From Mesostigma viride (Eukaryota > Streptophyta > Mesostigmatophyceae > Mesostigmatales > Mesostigmataceae), in assembly GCA_009746045.1 (NCBI GenBank), contig RPFO01000291.1:1-64000 (forward strand): a stretch of 64,000 nucleotides of DNA. The letters are read 5' to 3'. Of the stretch, positions 36,901 to 44,654 are shown piece by piece; the first letter of the stretch is position 1, and each line of letters opens with the position of its first letter. The notes under the pieces were generated by a model, which was not told the DNA's origin, did not search any database, and saw only the letters and a list, made by a program, of their open reading frames with translations. The position numbers and the translations under genes were made by a program.

Positions 36901-37603
36901 GTCACCAAGCAGCGGGATGCCGTGTAGGCCAAGAGCCGTTGCATTCCCTACAACCCAGCGCTGTTCCAAGGAGACAACCAGCGCTGTTGGCATAGATTGT
37001 TTTGGTCTCCATAGCCTTCGTGGCCCGACAGCTTGCGATGCCCCTCATCCTATATGTAGCCCCTGTAGCTGTGGTGGCCCCATGACCCTTACATAGCCTC
37101 TGTTTTATTCGGGGGGGGGGGGGAGGCTAATAGTTGTGTATGTCAGACCCACCACATCGGGTCGCTTCCGTGACTAACAGATGTAGATCGGGCTGACACA
37201 CGTTGTTGCTGGAGCGTGTCAACTCGTTCTTATCTGCTGCCACCCGCCCCCACTCGCGGGTGCGTGCTTGTGTGCTGCCACACGCCCCCACTTGCGCGCT
37301 TGTGCTTGTGTGCTGCCACACGCCCCCACTCGTGCGTGCGTGCTTGTGTGCTGCCACACGCCCCAACTCGCGTGTGTGTGCTTGTGTGCTGCCACCCGCC
37401 CCAACTCGCGTGTGTGTGCTTGTGTGCTGCCACCCGCCCCAACTCTCGCGTGCCCGCCGCCACGGCAGGAGGACAACACCACGCTCAGCGTGCTGGACCT
37501 GCGCATGTGCAGCATGGGGTCTGAGATGGAGGCGTCTATCGCCAACGTGCTCAAGGCCCACCAGCCCAGCACCGACTCGCTGCCCGGGCGCCGCATGGGG
37601 TGA
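28717..37603 (+). CDS. DRC5: DRC5/TCTE1-type dynein regulatory complex protein, 8 exons
   Basis: Exons 28717-29280, 30604-30731, 31041-31178, 32282-32453, 33132-33297, 34346-34476, 35810-35956 and 37469-37603; about 526 residues, with every splice phase matching. A Ser/Ala-rich, probably disordered N-terminus precedes the conserved part: TPLMDMCIKVIAENFESYP, LRLDLPLELV, DESYWKRRATARW, NSWKQLYFETNLE and LSIKQLPSHMDLSLLF. At least six ribonuclease-inhibitor-type leucine-rich repeats follow (LTKLDLSGNLLDDD, VTDLDLSHNKVADRG, LSLNLRLNRVGDEGA, LTHLDVCSNKFGTEAG). This order and length fit TCTE1/DRC5 (animal protein about 500 residues), a subunit of the nexin-dynein regulatory complex of motile axonemes. 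It implies that the organism makes flagella. Introns 3 to 7 contain copies of neighbouring exon boundaries. Confidence 0.9.
29786..29940. repeat. 27-33 bp tandem repeat in DRC5 intron 1
   Basis: About six imperfect units of GCCTGCCTTGGTCGTGCT with CCG or GTCGT spacers. Intron 1 (29,281-30,603) is otherwise pyrimidine-rich with no exon-like sequence. Confidence 0.8.
30901..30933 (+). other. Pseudo-exon: copy of the start of DRC5 exon 3
   Basis: CAGGTGTGAGGCCAATATCG and the bases after it match the exon 3 acceptor and first codons at 31,038-31,070 with a few differences (peptide EANIASEAA against EANNASEAA). It lies in intron 2, 137 bp upstream of the real exon, and lacks the rest of the exon. 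Confidence 0.7.
31211..31246 (+). other. Copy of DRC5 exon 3 end with donor
   Basis: GGACCTCGGCCTGCTCTTTG through CCAGGTAGGGA repeats the end of exon 3 and its donor (31,146-31,184) 65 bp downstream, with two or three differences. Confidence 0.8.
32008..32160. repeat. (CCA)n, about 48 units, in DRC5 intron 3
   Basis: Perfect ACC/CCA trinucleotide run followed by five GCT/CTG units (32,155-32,170). Confidence 0.97.
32485..32655. repeat. Short AT-rich repeat in DRC5 intron 4
   Basis: Alternating copies of AATAATGCTACTACTAATAA and GGGGTGGTAACTAAT, then two TACTACTTGTGGYATGTTATG units. Confidence 0.85.
32667..32702 (+). other. Copy of DRC5 exon 4 end with donor
   Basis: ATGAGCGGGGGCCTGCTGGA then CGACGGCAAG|GTAC parallels exon 4 end CTGAGCGGGAACCTGCTGGA then TGACGACAAG|GTGA, 247 bp downstream (peptide MSGGLLDDGK against LSGNLLDDDK). 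A weaker third copy, CTGCTGGGTGACGGCAAG, is at 32,784-32,801 and lacks GT. Confidence 0.8.
33354..33393 (+). other. Copy of DRC5 exon 5 end with donor
   Basis: GTGATTGCCTTTTTGG, ACAACCAGATCCACGCCGAG and G|GTCAG repeat the end of exon 5 (GTCATCGCATTCCTGG ... ACAACCAGATCCACACCGAG, G|GTACG) 94 bp downstream, with a short internal deletion. Confidence 0.8.
33403..33540. repeat. 28-bp tandem repeat in DRC5 intron 5
   Basis: About five units of AAGCGCGGAAGTATGAGACG plus TACGCAAG, directly after the copied exon 5 end. Confidence 0.93.
34461..34732 (+). repeat. 34-bp repeat carrying the DRC5 exon 6 donor, 8 copies
   Basis: The unit CAACCGGACACTGCAG|GTGA plus GCAAACAACGTGAT spans the last 16 bases of exon 6 and the start of intron 6. 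The first copy is the real boundary (donor at 34,477). Each copy carries the same CAG|GTGAGC sequence, and the copies are almost identical. The period is not a multiple of three, so use of a later donor would change the frame and meet TGA. Confidence 0.93.
35627..35657 (+). other. Copy of DRC5 exon 7 acceptor and start
   Basis: ACGCGGCACCCCGCAG|CGCC then TAAATGTCAG resembles the real acceptor ACGCGGCGCCCCGCAG|CGCC then TGAACATTAG (35,796-35,825), 169 bp upstream of it. The copy has an in-frame TAA. Confidence 0.7.
36073..36120 (+). other. Copy of DRC5 exon 7 end with donor
   Basis: GGGCGCGCACTGCGCG, then GAGGCGCTG|GTGAGAGCG and GTGTGCGAT repeat exon 7 end and the first intron bases (35,935-35,975) 146 bp downstream. 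An extra GTGA is inserted, giving two adjacent donor-like sites. Confidence 0.8.
37228..37455. repeat. About 46-bp tandem repeat before DRC5 exon 8
   Basis: Five units of GTGCTGCCACACGCCCCCAC (or CCACCCGCCCCAACT) plus TCGCGTGTGTGTGCTTGT. The pyrimidine-rich array lies just upstream of the exon 8 acceptor CCACGGCAG. Confidence 0.9.
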
Positions 37604-39651
37604 GCGGCGGCCACGATGGCGAGAGGCATATTTATAAAAGGCGAGGACATGTCATTCCCAGGAAGGTGGATGAGTTTGGTTCAGCGGGCGGAAGGCTTGA
37701 ACAGTTAGGGTGAAGAGCTGCGCTAGAGCCCACAATTTGCGCTGTAGCGCAGCGCAGGGAGGATGGTGGAGAAGGGCCCCCGCAAGGCCGGTCATGTTCC
37801 GTGGCGACGGGAGGGGCCAGTGGCTGGCGCGAGGGAATGGCAAGGCAACGACCTCCACTACAGGCGGCTGGGTTGGGTCGCATCACAAACACCGCGGCCT
37901 CTACTATTGACAGCAGGGCTGCGCCACTGCAGCGATGAGGGTGACAAATGTGGGTGGTTGTGGCCGCCTGCCGGCATTGATAATGGCCCTGCTCATGCAT
38001 TGCATGCCACGCGTGGGGTGGCTGCGCGTTGACGAGAGTAGGCATGCCAGAGAGCTTGACGGATGGGACCATGAGGAGGGGTGCGAGGGAAAGGCAGGCA
38101 GGGGAACCCCAAATGGCCTTGAAACGGCCATTCCAGTGGGTCCATTTGCCAAAGAGTTTTCAGAGTGTTCAGAGAACACTGCCCCTGTGCGGCCCAGTAC
38201 GGCTTGCTCATCGGTCATTCGGCGGCCCTCATGGATCGCCTGGTTTGGAGCATTTGGCCTTCTGTGGTACCCATTGGCGGAGAAGGCCTCGTTCGCGATT
38301 CCATGGGCGGGCATGCGAGTGCATCTGTCCCAGCACGCCACGGGCATGAGGGACAAGACACGCAAGCATCATTCGGTAGCCTGGACGGCTACGCTGATAC
38401 TCGCCCTCCCTGGAAATGATGGGTGCCCTGTCCTCTGTGTATTTTAGCCCCACATGTGGGACAAGGAGCCCCCAGGGGCTGCCTGGGGGCTCGGGTGTCG
38501 GGTGCCCCTAGCAGTTCTTGCATATGCAACCAGGAGTCAAAAGGATGGGCCATGAAGAAGCTACCAGGCGTCCAGGCTGCCGCCTTTCATGAGTCCTGTC
38601 GAGAAAAAAGCCATCAAATCTGTTGAGCTTCAAGTGTTTTGGAGTGTTAAGCTCTGGAGCTTTGGGAAATGGTGACTTACCCACGGAACTAAAATCCACA
38701 TGCTGCCACGTGCGTGCTTGTTGGCCCTCATTGGGCCACCCATTCTGAGTAAAGCAAGGTCCTGGCGACCCCAAGGGTGACCTCCATCCCACGCACTAGC
38801 CAGGCTTGGGGTGCACACAGACCCAGCTGGACTTGATCAATCCATACTTTGTAAGGCTGACTGGAGTCCATCAGCCATGCACAACTGACTCTGGGAGGGT
38901 GACAACATTTATGAAGAATGATCAGGTGGCTTCGACAGCCCTGCGCCTTATCATCAAACCGCTTTTCACGTCCCAGTTGTTTGCAAAAATCGGCACATCC
39001 GCTGCCATGGCACCAGTTGCAAGTTTGCAAGCATGTGGGAGCAGAGTGAGCCTGTCTCATCAAGTCACATGTTGTGCGGCAGAAGAATCAAGTCAGTGGA
39101 ATGCGTGGTTGCTTTATTTGAATGACAACCAATCCTGCATATGCGTGGGCTACATGGTTGCGGCTTCTTTCCATGGAAGCTTGTGGGTCCCCTGGTTCAA
39201 GGTCGAATGCTGCGTCTCTTGTTCTGCATCCCTTGTTTGGTTGTCCATGGATCTCGTATATTTATTTGTCCCACCATTTGCCAGCCAACCTTATTGCTAC
39301 AGTATAGTTGTGATGTGACATAAGAAAATGAAAAACAGACACTTTCATGCAATTACAAATAGTGTATTAACGAGACAACCAGCTCAGGCCAGAAATCAGG
39401 AGATTCCGGGCCATGGTAGCACGGGCCTGCTGTTGTCTTATCCACTTGCTGATCTAGTAATGCAGGATGATGGAAATGATTGGAGGTGGCCAGAAGAGTG
39501 TAGCGCCGTGTACGTTAAAATTATCAAAGAGACAACATATTATTAAGTGAGACAACTATTCCTGGACGCATAGCGATCCAACGTCGTGGAAGGACTAGAG
39601 GGCTTAGTTGTCTGAGAGGAAAGATCGATCGACGCGAATTAAGACCGCGGG
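37604..39651. other. Two kb downstream of DRC5, no gene supported
   Basis: No open frame here shows family motifs or convincing splice context. The longest plus frame (37,935-38,447) has a hydrophobic patch near WIAWFGAFGLLWYPL but no other support. The region ends at the target site of retroposon copy C. Confidence 0.5.
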
Positions 39652-41768
39652 ATCGATGGATATTAATTAATTAATTAATTAATTAATTAATTAATTAATT
39701 AATAAGCACGTGACTGCGTCACGTGGGTGCCAATACAGAGTAAAGGAACCTTCAACCCTATATACACAGCGAGAAGGAGGGAGGGCGCCCTAGCTTCTCT
39801 CACTGCCGCAGGTGGCCGGGCAGGCCACAGAGCGCTCTCTCCACGGCACGGTGCATCATGCCGGGGCGCAACACTGTGCCCAGGTGCAATATACAACCAG
39901 TGCAATACCATAGGTAGGCTGACGCATAGCTTATGCTACAAATGTGAGGTGGGCTCAAGACGTCGGCTAATTAAGGCGCAAGCTGATGGCCACAAGGTGC
40001 CAGAGCTAATTGAAGGTACTATAACGCTGTGCGCTAATATCATTTCAAGTGCTGTAATGCCTAAGCTATCCCATCATCGATTGCCCCCATCTAGACAACT
40101 AGCTGGAGTGCTCTATCCCGGGGAAGCCCGGGGGGGCTTCCACAATTTCTTGTTGACATAGAGGTCCCCGCCCCGCCAGTACACTTGGGGCTTCTCGGGG
40201 TTGGTCTTGTGGCGGATGTAGTCGGGCCACTGATCGCGGCGTTGCTGCTGCTGGGCTGGCGTCAGGTCGTCCTCAAGCGACCAGGAGGTGTCCACCAGCT
40301 TCTTGCGGCGAGAGAGGAACCGAACTCGGGCTGTGATGTCGCTGAAGGTGAGGACCACTGGAGGGGGCCCAGCCTTGGCCCGTGGATGGGGCAGGCGGTA
40401 GGCGCCCTCAGTGCAGTGCCGCACCTGGCAGCTCCATGCACGCCAAGAGCTGTTTCTTCAGCTCGTCGAGAAGAGAGTCTGGGGTCTCCTCCGGCGGCAT
40501 GTCGAAGCGCCTGAGGATGACCCGGCAGCGGCGACAGTCGCGGTCAGCGGCCTCGCGGCGCGTGTCTTCCAGCTCCTGGAGCTTGGTGGTGATGGCGGTC
40601 ATGGTAGAGGATGCCTGGCTCTTGAGCAGGTCCGCCCAGGAGGCGCGAGTCGAGGGGTCATCGCTAGCCCTACCAGCAGGTTGGGCGGCGATGGTGGCCG
40701 TTCGCTCGGCGATCTCGGGGACCTGCGTGGCCAGGGCGTCTACCTTGGTAGCAACTGCCTCAAATTTCACGGTGCCTTGGCCGACTCGGCCTTCCACCTG
40801 GTTAAGGCGGGTGGTCACAGTGGCTGTGGCCTCGGAAACTTTGGTGGCAATGTGCTCTTGCGTAGCAGTAAACTGAGGCTGGAGCTTTTAAAAGTGCGAC
40901 TCTGGCTTCAATGTTGTTGACCTTGGCCAAGAGAGTGTTGATCTAGTGGGCCGTCAGGCGCGTTTACTGAGGGCGGCGAGCTGCTCAGCCATCGGCGCCA
41001 GCTGCTCCGCCACTGCAGCTCGGATGGAGTCCGTGCTGGGGGAGGTGCTGCTCTGCGGGGATGCTGCAGCTGCTGTGGCTGCCCGTCTGCGCTCGATCAT
41101 GCAGGAGGCTCCTGAGGCCAGCGTAGCCAATCTGGGTGATGTCCTGGGCGTCGCAGCGCAGGTGGCTGCACATGATGACTGCCTTCAAGTACGCCTCCGG
41201 TTCTTCAATGAAGCAGCCATTCCGATCCCAGGCAGGCTTGGTGACCTTGTCGCCAGGGGTAGGCAGGAAAAGTTCGTCATGGCGGGCCAGGAACTTGATA
41301 ACATCGTCACATTGTTCCTTCGTGAGTGTAAAGATTTCCAAGATATGCAAAAATCCCGCTGGCCGGCGCCGAAGCGGCGGACATCCCATTTGGTATGGGA
41401 AGTTTGGGTTTTCTTGGGAATGGGCGACGAATTTGGTGTAGAGCATTGCGTCGAGGGAGGCAGACCGGGGGGGAGAGCTTCGATCAGCGCGAAAAGGTTG
41501 GCGTCCGCAGGCGTTGATGTCGCACGTGCTGCTGGCGACGGGAATGCCGACGACAGCTGAATTTGCTTGTCAAGGCTGCGTTTTGGTGGCATTTTTCAAA
41601 ATACTGCGTTACAGCCGTAACCGATTATACTAGCAGATGCGTCTTGAAAAGACGCATCTGATGCAAGTAGCTGACTGAATTTGGGGCTCAGACGCAAAAG
41701 TTCTGAGCTCCGCCGTCAGCCATGTCCGCTCGTGGCTCGTGGCTCGTGGGTGAAATATCGATGGATAT
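39652..41768 (-). mobile_element. LINE-like copy C, full length, 12-bp target duplication
   Basis: Element 39,664-41,756 (2,093 bp, minus) between two copies of ATCGATGGATAT (39,652-39,663 and 41,757-41,768). The 5' end has GAGCCACGAGCC, the ATGGCTGACGGCGGAGCTC box and a 12-bp perfect hairpin. The ORF1-like protein starts at about 41,592 (MPPKRSLDKQIQLSS) and runs to about 40,113 through several frame changes. Segments include a coiled coil (RLNQVEGRVGQG, AITTKLQELEDTRREA), CRRCRVILRRFDMPPEETPD, and the L1-ORF1-like end DDLTPAQQQQRRDQWPDYIR followed by VYWRGGDLYVNKKLW. The 3' UTR is about 400 bp and ends in an 8-bp stem-loop and (TTAA)10. There is no reverse transcriptase or endonuclease frame. 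It is a subfamily distinct from B/G and D/E. Confidence 0.85.
39707..39725 (-). other. 3'-terminal stem-loop of retroposon copy C
   Basis: CACGTGAC-gca-GTCACGTG (minus strand), a perfect 8-bp stem immediately before the (TTAA)n tail. Confidence 0.7.
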
Positions 41769-42003
41769 ATAATATGGCTATAACGCTCAGAGCAAGAACT
41801 GATTATGATATCGATATGGATAAAGCTCTCAGTAACAAAAACTTGCAAGCACAGATGCATGTGACTTGATCAGTGCATGTGTCTGTTCCTAGCGGTCAGG
41901 ATCTGTCAAATTGCAACTGCACTGACCACTCGTGCTATTTCAAGGAGACAACCTATATAATAAAATTGAATTAAATTATAACGTACTCCGTGGGGAGATC
42001 ATG
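41769..42003. other. Spacer between retroposon copies C and D
   Basis: Unique AT-rich sequence between the two target sites; nothing recognisable. Confidence 0.5.
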
Positions 42004-42431
42004 TAGCACGTATATTAATTAATTAATTAATTAAACTCGTGCTCCCGTTGGGGAGTCACGGAGCACCGAAGTGCTTTTAATCCCTGTGTGTGCACTACAG
42101 GAGAAAGGGCAGAGACCCCCAGTCTCCTTCATGCCAAAGGCATGCCACAGCTGCAATCGGGCGCGGCTAGCTAAAAGGACAGGCTAACGATCCGGCAAAC
42201 TGTGGGTGCAATAAGACCCATGTGAGCATATCATAGCAAGGAGCGTGGGCAAGTAATCTGAACATAGCCAGGGCGTAGCATGGCTGTACTAGGACTAGGC
42301 TAAGGCTATGGCTGGTTGTGTACCGTGCGTTGGCGGCACGTGACTAGGTGTGTTGGCACAGCTAGGCAACATTCTAGGCATGGCTGCCTTAGCGGCAGTG
42401 ACGCCAATGGTTACAAGCTAGGGCTATTGCT

Positions 42432-43131
42432 ATTCTAGCCCTAGACACGTGTGTAGTACTCCTACACACAGATCTCGAGTGATTTATCTAGTACCAAATC
42501 CGAAAGGCTTGCATCACTCCCCGGACAGGAGAACTTTTGCGGATGACTGTAGGTGTAAGTTGGCGATGCCATGGTAACCGGAGACGTCCGTCCTATAGTC
42601 AGCAAAATTGGTGCGAGAGGTCCCCAGTTCGATTCCGGTCGGATTCATTTGCAGATCGCGTTTTCCGCGTTTTCCGCGGCCCGGCACTGAACGCAAAGGT
42701 TTTCACCTTTGCGGAGTGTCTGATCAGAATATACGCTTGGCTGATTTCGATAGTACCGGCTACGCCCCCTTCTAAAGAAGGATTCAGCCGTGTTCAGCCC
42801 GTCTCACGGTGCGAGACTGAACAAGTCTCGCGTGCAGACACGTGTGTAGTACTCCTACACACAGATCTCGAGTGATTTATCTAGTACCAAATCCGAAAGG
42901 CTTGCATCACTCCCCGGACAGGAGAACTTTTGCGGATGACTGTAGGTGTAAGTTGGCGATGCCATGGTAACCGGAGACGTCCGTCCTATAGTCAGCAAAA
43001 TTGGTGCGAGAGGTCCCCAGTTCGATTCCGGTCGGATTCATTTGCAGATCGCGTTTTCCGCGTTTTCCGCGGCCCGGCACTGAACGCAAAGGTTTTCACC
43101 TTTGCGGAGTGTCTGATCAGAATTCTAGCCC
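42432..43131. mobile_element. 680-bp insertion with 288-bp direct repeats, class unknown
   Basis: Insert 42,442-43,121 lies inside copy D between two copies of ATTCTAGCCC (42,432-42,441 and 43,122-43,131). It consists of two apparently identical 288-bp direct repeats (42,443-42,730 and 42,836-43,123, offset 393) around a 105-bp middle. Each repeat holds perfect hairpins GTGTGTAG-tactc-CTACACAC and CGCAAAGGT-tttc-ACCTTTGCG. The middle adds CCTTCT-aa-AGAAGG and GCGAGACT-gaaca-AGTCTCGC. Each repeat has a tRNA-like stretch, GAGGTCCCCAGTTCGATTCC. There is no coding capacity. It could be a dimeric tRNA-related SINE or another non-autonomous element. Confidence 0.75.
42590..42655 (+). other. tRNA-like sequence (T-arm) in the first 288-bp repeat
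   Basis: TCCGTCC at the left could pair with GGTCGGA at the right as an acceptor stem with one mismatch. Between them, GAGGTCCCCAGTTCGATTCC matches a variable loop and T-arm, including the B-box GTTCGATTCC. The D- and anticodon-arm region is too short (about 57 nt overall), so this is not a functional tRNA. The copy in the second repeat is at the same offset (+393). Confidence 0.5.
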
Positions 43132-43601
43132 GCTGGGGGCGTCCACATCTTGTGGTTGATCATCAGGTCCCCGCCCCTCCAGTACACCTTGGGCTTCGAT
43201 CTGGGGGTCCTGCTTATGGCGGAGGTATTCCGGCCACAGGTCGCGTCGCTGCTGTTGCTGAGCGGGGGTGAGGTCGTCATCCAGCGTCCAGGTGAGGTCG
43301 TGCAACCGCTTGCGACGAGAGAGGAACCGCTGCTTATCCTCAGGGGAGGGGAAGGTGAGTAGGACTGGTGGGGGGGCCGCCTTGTCCCGTGAGTGGGGAA
43401 GGCGGTGGCACCCACGCAGTTCTACCTCACCTACCAGGCCCATACACATAGCACGTATATGCCATTGCTTGACATCTGGATGGGGGTGAGCGGAGAGGGG
43501 ATTCATAAGTGTTTGCTCAATTTCATAAATTTTACTCAATTTTTCCACATGTGATTAAATCCTTATATTTGTCAATAAAGCAGGGGTCATCCAGCCTTCA
43601 G

Positions 43602-44466
43602 ACCATGAAAATAGACCACCCACAAAAATTGGGCTCATTCTGAGCTCAAATGGTGACATGTGACAGCATACATGTGCAGTTTTTCGTCATTTTCCCCCTT
43701 TTCTTACATGAAACAAATATGAATAGTGAACAAATGAACTCATTTCAGGCTGGATTCTTGCAGGCAGCATTTATACCATGAAAATAGACCACCCACAAAA
43801 ATTGGGCTCATTCTGAGCTCAAATGGTGACATGTGACAGCATACATGTGCAGTTTTTCGTCATTTTCCCCCTTTTCTTACATGAAACAAATATGAACAGT
43901 GGACAAATGAACTCATATCAGGCTGGGTTCTTGCAGGCAGCATCTAGACCATGAAAATAGACCACCCACAAAAATTGGGCTCATTTTGAGCTCAAATGGT
44001 GACATGTGACAGCATACATGTGCAGTTTTTCGTCATTTTCCCCCTTTTCTTACATGAAACAAATATGAATAGTGAACAAATGAACTCATATCAGGCTGGA
44101 TTCTTGCAGGCAGCATGTAGACCATGAAAATAGACCACCCACAAAAATTGGGCTCATTCTGAGCTCAAATGGTGACATGTGACAGCATACATGTGCAGTT
44201 TTTCGTCATTTTCTCGGTTATCTTACATGAAACAAATATGAATATTGAACAAATGAACTCAGATCAGGCTGGAAACTTGTAAGCAGCATGTAGACCATCA
44301 AAATAGACTGTTTACAGCTCAAAAGGTGACAAATGAAAGGAAAACAATGCAGTTTGATGCCATTGCCACTGTTCTCTTGAATAAAACATTTTTGTGCGAC
44401 CAAATGAACTCGATCGATCATGTCAGGCTGGAAACTTGCAAGCATCAACTGAATCATGAAACTTCA
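43602..44466. repeat. 173-bp tandem repeat, five units
   Basis: ACCATGAAAATAGACCACCC starts units at 43,602, 43,775, 43,948 and 44,121; a diverged fifth starts at 44,294. Spacing is exactly 173 bp each time. Units contain GGTGACATGTGACAGCATAC and TTACATGAAACAAATATGAA. The first four are close to identical. The array is followed by a perfect 11-bp hairpin (TGAATCATGAA / TTCATGATTCA, 44,450-44,473). Confidence 0.95.
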
Positions 44467-44654
44467 TGATTCAATCTGAGATGAAATGGGATGGCACAAG
44501 AGCAACCCAGGCCATCGACAAGGCACATGTCTCGGCTGCCAGTGGCACGCCACGTACTCTTTCAGTCCAGCATGAATATACAATAAGTACTAAGACATCA
44601 CCTTCTACTAGAAGCACTGGCTCACTTAATAATACATCAGAAACTAGTATAAGC

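Larger units (their letters stand above)
42004..43460 (-). mobile_element. LINE-like copy D, 5'-truncated, 12-bp target duplication
   Basis: Element 42,016-43,448 (minus) flanked by TAGCACGTATAT at 42,004-42,015 and 43,449-43,460. It holds only the ORF1 C-terminus (MGLVGEVELRGCHRLPHSRD, TWTLDDDLTPAQQQQRRDLW) and the 3' UTR. That UTR is nearly identical, in reverse complement, to copy E at 62,070-62,500. It ends in the same stem-loops and (TTAA)n. Net length without the nested insert is about 743 bp. The near-identity to E suggests recent activity of this subfamily. Confidence 0.9.

Noticed and set aside
37935-38447. 170-codon plus-strand frame resembling a transporter fragment
   Set aside because: Only a short hydrophobic patch; no family motifs, splice context or overlap with a conserved domain.
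42590-42655. Functional tRNA gene
   Set aside because: The span between possible acceptor halves is about 57 nt, the anticodon arm is missing and the A box is poor.
42660-42725. Hammerhead ribozyme around CTGAACG-hairpin-CGGAG
   Set aside because: The core lacks CTGATGA and GAAA; only the general shape is similar.
42514-43089. Two identical 60-codon minus-strand frames
   Set aside because: They are the reverse complement of the tRNA-like part of the 288-bp repeats.
42443-43123. Short LTR element (the two 288-bp direct repeats as LTRs)
   Set aside because: Ends are not TG...CA, the target duplication is 10 bp rather than 4-6 bp, and no primer-binding or polypurine site is visible.
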